The position numbers and the translations under genes are program-made. Below, in pieces: positions 6,532 through 7,998 of a stretch of DNA of 7,998 nt. The DNA lies in the NCBI GenBank assembly GCA_030698645.1, contig JAUYMV010000043.1:1-7998 (forward strand), written 5' to 3'. The notes beneath the pieces were generated by a model. It searched no databases. It saw only the letters and a program-made list of their open reading frames with translations, and was not told the origin of the DNA. Position 1 is the first letter of the stretch. Each line of letters begins with the position of its first letter. Source of the stretch: Mesorhizobium sp. (lineage in GTDB: Bacteria > Pseudomonadota > Alphaproteobacteria > Rhizobiales > Rhizobiaceae).

Positions 6532-6945
6532 ATGCGTCCCGCGATTTGCCTGATTGCCCTCGGCCTTTCCGCCAGCTCCGCGCTGGCCGAAGCCGATTTC
6601 ATCAAGGGTGTGCACCTCCAGACCGAGGAGCTCTGCGCCGCGGCGAAGAAGGACGGCCTGCAAAGCGTGATCGAGGCGGGAAATGTCCTGCTGACGGCGA
6701 ACGGCCTCGAAAGCATCGAATACAATTGCGAGTTCGTGCAGATCATCAAGGCGACGCGCGCGCCCGCCTGGGCGGTGACGGCGATCTGCCAGGAGCCCGG
6801 CTATCTGTTCCCCGACATGCTTTCAATCGTGCAGATGAGCCCGACGCAGATCGACATCGTATCGGTCCGGCCGGTGAACGAGGACGGCGGCGACAGCGGA
6901 AATACGGGGAGCTACTACTTATGCCCCGATGTGCCGCTTCCCTGA
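6532..6945 (+). CDS. Small exported four-cysteine protein of unknown function
   Basis: The 137-residue product begins with a clear Sec signal peptide: Arg2, a hydrophobic core at 3-15, and an A-L-A cleavage site with probable cutting after residue 19. The mature part of about 118 residues has four cysteines (C35, C66, C86, C131), an even number consistent with two disulfides in the periplasm. C131 is in the YYLCPD segment near the C-terminus. No enzymatic motif is recognised. A strong AGGAG (6518-6522) sits 9 nt before the ATG at 6532; an adjacent in-frame GTG at 6529 would add one residue and is 6 nt from the same site, so either start is possible. It lies 33 nt after the UPF0173 gene and likely shares its transcript. 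Confidence 0.85.
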   Translation: MRPAICLIALGLSASSALAEADFIKGVHLQTEELCAAAKKDGLQSVIEAGNVLLTANGLESIEYNCEFVQIIKATRAPAWAVTAICQEPGYLFPDMLSIVQMSPTQIDIVSVRPVNEDGGDSGNTGSYYLCPDVPLP

Positions 6946-6966
6946 GCGCGCCCGAGGCACATCGCG

Positions 6967-6995
6967 GTTGCACCCCGTCCGCGCCGCCGCTATAG
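6967..6995 (+). promoter_or_regulatory. Candidate promoter of the gatC-GNAT-gatA operon
   Basis: GTTGCA (6967-6972) and CTATAG (6990-6995) are separated by 17 nt, the same spacing and the same -10 hexamer as the pyrB candidate. The -10 sits in a 10-bp perfect palindrome, CGCTATAGCG (6988-6997). Transcription would start near 7002, leaving a leader of about 31 nt that carries GAGG (7024-7027) 5 nt before the gatC ATG. Confidence 0.55.
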
Positions 6996-7032
6996 CGCGA
7001 ACGGCAAGTCCCGCCGTTTCCATGAGGCCCCG

Positions 7033-7320
7033 ATGTCCGTCGATCTCGCCACCGTCAAGCGCGTCGCGCGCCTTGCCCGCATTGCCGTCACGCCGGAAGA
7101 CGCCGAGCGCATGACCGGCGAATTGAACACCATCCTCGGCTTCGTCGAGCAATTGGGCGAAGTCGACGTGTCCGGCATCGAGCCGATGATTTCCGTCATC
7201 CCGATGGAGATGAAGAAGCGCGCCGATGTCGTGACCGACGGGGAAAAGGCCGCCGACATCGTCGCCAACGCGCCGGCGACCGACGAGAACTTCTTCCTCG
7301 TGCCCAAGGTGGTGGAGTAG
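7033..7320 (+). CDS. gatC: Asp-tRNA(Asn)/Glu-tRNA(Gln) amidotransferase subunit C
   Basis: GatC is the small belt-like subunit that holds GatA and GatB together in the GatCAB complex. The complex amidates mischarged Glu-tRNA(Gln) and/or Asp-tRNA(Asn) in bacteria lacking the matching tRNA synthetase. The 95-residue length is typical. Recognisable parts are the N-terminal helix [12 protein letters not shown] (8-19), the helical [17 protein letters not shown] block (29-45), and the C-terminal FFLVPKVVE (87-95) that is nearly invariant in the family. ATG 7033 has GAGG 5 nt upstream. The next start is 3 nt past its stop. Confidence 0.97.
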   Translation: MSVDLATVKRVARLARIAVTPEDAERMTGELNTILGFVEQLGEVDVSGIEPMISVIPMEMKKRADVVTDGEKAADIVANAPATDENFFLVPKVVE

Positions 7321-7323
7321 GCG

Positions 7324-7788
7324 ATGCGCATCGCTGTCGAGACACCCCTGCAGGACGAGGTGCGCGTGCTCGTCGCCTTGCTCAACGAGACGATGATTCC
7401 GCTGACGCCGCGCGAGTTCCAGTTCCAGCTGACCGTCGAGCAGATGGACGACCCGTCGATCACGCTGTTCGTCGCGCGCGACGAGACCGGCCGTGCGATC
7501 GGCATGGGCGGGCTGAAGGACCATGGCGGGTCGCTCGGCGAGGTGAAGCGCATGTTCACACTGCCGGAAGTGCGCGGCCAGCGCGTCGGCGCGGCGCTCC
7601 TGGAGCGCATCGAGGCGCTTGCCGCCGAAAAGCGCATCGCCCGCATCGTGCTCGAGACGGGCGAGGCGCCCGGCTTCGAGGCCGCCTACCGGCTCTACGA
7701 GCGCGCCGGCTTCGTGCAGTGCGGCGCGGTGCTCGACTATCCCGATTCAGGCCACTCGCGATTTTACGAAAAGAAGCTCGTTTCATGA
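7324..7788 (+). CDS. GNAT family N-acetyltransferase, embedded between gatC and gatA
   Basis: A 154-residue single-domain GNAT protein. Motif A with the acetyl-CoA pyrophosphate loop is R84-G-Q-R-V-G-A90, following the beta-strand GEVKRMFT (72-79). Motif B is RLYERAGF (123-130), and RFYEKKL (146-152) closes the fold. The N-terminal part (1-45) is where substrate specificity would reside and gives no clue. The substrate is unknown. Its Shine-Dalgarno GGAG (7314-7317) lies in the last codons of gatC, 6 nt before its ATG, and its stop overlaps the gatA start as ATGA, so it is translationally coupled on both sides. Composition matches its neighbours, with no sign of recent insertion. The function is unproven; a link to translation is only suggested by position. 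Confidence 0.93.
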   Translation: MRIAVETPLQDEVRVLVALLNETMIPLTPREFQFQLTVEQMDDPSITLFVARDETGRAIGMGGLKDHGGSLGEVKRMFTLPEVRGQRVGAALLERIEALAAEKRIARIVLETGEAPGFEAAYRLYERAGFVQCGAVLDYPDSGHSRFYEKKLVS

Positions 7789-7998
7789 CCGATCTGACGA
7801 AGTTCACCATCGCCGAGGCGCGCGCCAGGCTGCGCGGGGGGGAGTTTTCCGCCGGCGAACTCACGGACGCGTATCTCGCCGCCATCGATGCGGCGAACGA
7901 ACGCTTCAATGCCTACGTCGCGGTGACGCATGATCGCGCGCGCGCCATGGCGGCGGCGTCGGATGAAAAACTCGCCAGGGGCGAGGGCGGGGCGCTGG
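7785..7998 (+). CDS. gatA: Asp-tRNA(Asn)/Glu-tRNA(Gln) amidotransferase subunit A, N-terminal part (cut by window edge)
   Basis: GatA is the amidase subunit that releases ammonia from glutamine for the GatCAB reaction. The first 71 codons are present. The N-terminus matches the family pattern: a helix with the [20 protein letters not shown] segment (8-27), then [16 protein letters not shown] (30-45), and a start of the [15 protein letters not shown] helix. The amidase Lys-Ser-Ser signature lies further downstream, outside the window. The ATG overlaps the stop of the acetyltransferase gene by 4 nt and has no strong Shine-Dalgarno of its own, so it probably depends on coupled translation. Confidence 0.95.
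   Translation, partial: MTDLTKFTIAEARARLRGGEFSAGELTDAYLAAIDAANERFNAYVAVTHDRARAMAAASDEKLARGEGGAL

Overview
The window is ordinary, densely packed chromosomal DNA from a GC-rich alphaproteobacterium. The best fit is Hyphomicrobiales (Rhizobiales), in the Mesorhizobium/Phyllobacteriaceae neighbourhood. The main reasons are the pyrB-pyrC-plsY order, a PyrC without metal ligands of the type I recall from Brucella and rhizobia, a RuvX close to the Brucella form, and promoters fitting the rhizobial CTTGAC-N17-CTATAT pattern. This placement is inference from protein resemblance and gene order; no search was run.

Left part (1-2475, minus strand): an operon read right to left. It holds pyrB (aspartate carbamoyltransferase), overlapping by 4 nt a pyrC-type dihydroorotase homologue that has lost almost all metal ligands, then the first 45 codons of plsY (acylphosphate:glycerol-3-phosphate acyltransferase). 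A promoter candidate lies so close to pyrB that the transcript would be almost leaderless.

Centre (2616-5281, plus strand): aidB, an acyl-CoA-dehydrogenase-fold flavoprotein of the alkylation-response family, diverges from pyrB. After a short AT-rich regulatory-looking spacer with a 12-bp palindrome and a CtrA-like motif comes a two-gene unit of unknown function: a four-helix membrane protein and a 112-residue small membrane protein joined by TGATG. The last 44 bp of the second gene overlap the end of ruvX, which runs the other way.

Right part (5238-7998): ruvX (minus) and a UPF0173 metallo-beta-lactamase-fold hydrolase (plus) diverge from an 85-bp spacer. A small exported four-cysteine protein follows the hydrolase closely. 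A promoter with the same CTATAG -10 then leads gatC, a GNAT acetyltransferase and the start of gatA. The acetyltransferase sits inside the amidotransferase operon, coupled at both ends.

No mobile element, CRISPR array, tRNA or rRNA gene is visible, and no base-composition break suggests recent transfer. I see no evidence of a wholly new multi-gene system. The points most worth a second look are the catalytically dead-looking PyrC, the near-leaderless pyrB promoter, the acetyltransferase inside gatCAB, and the uncharacterised membrane-protein pair with its CtrA-like upstream site.
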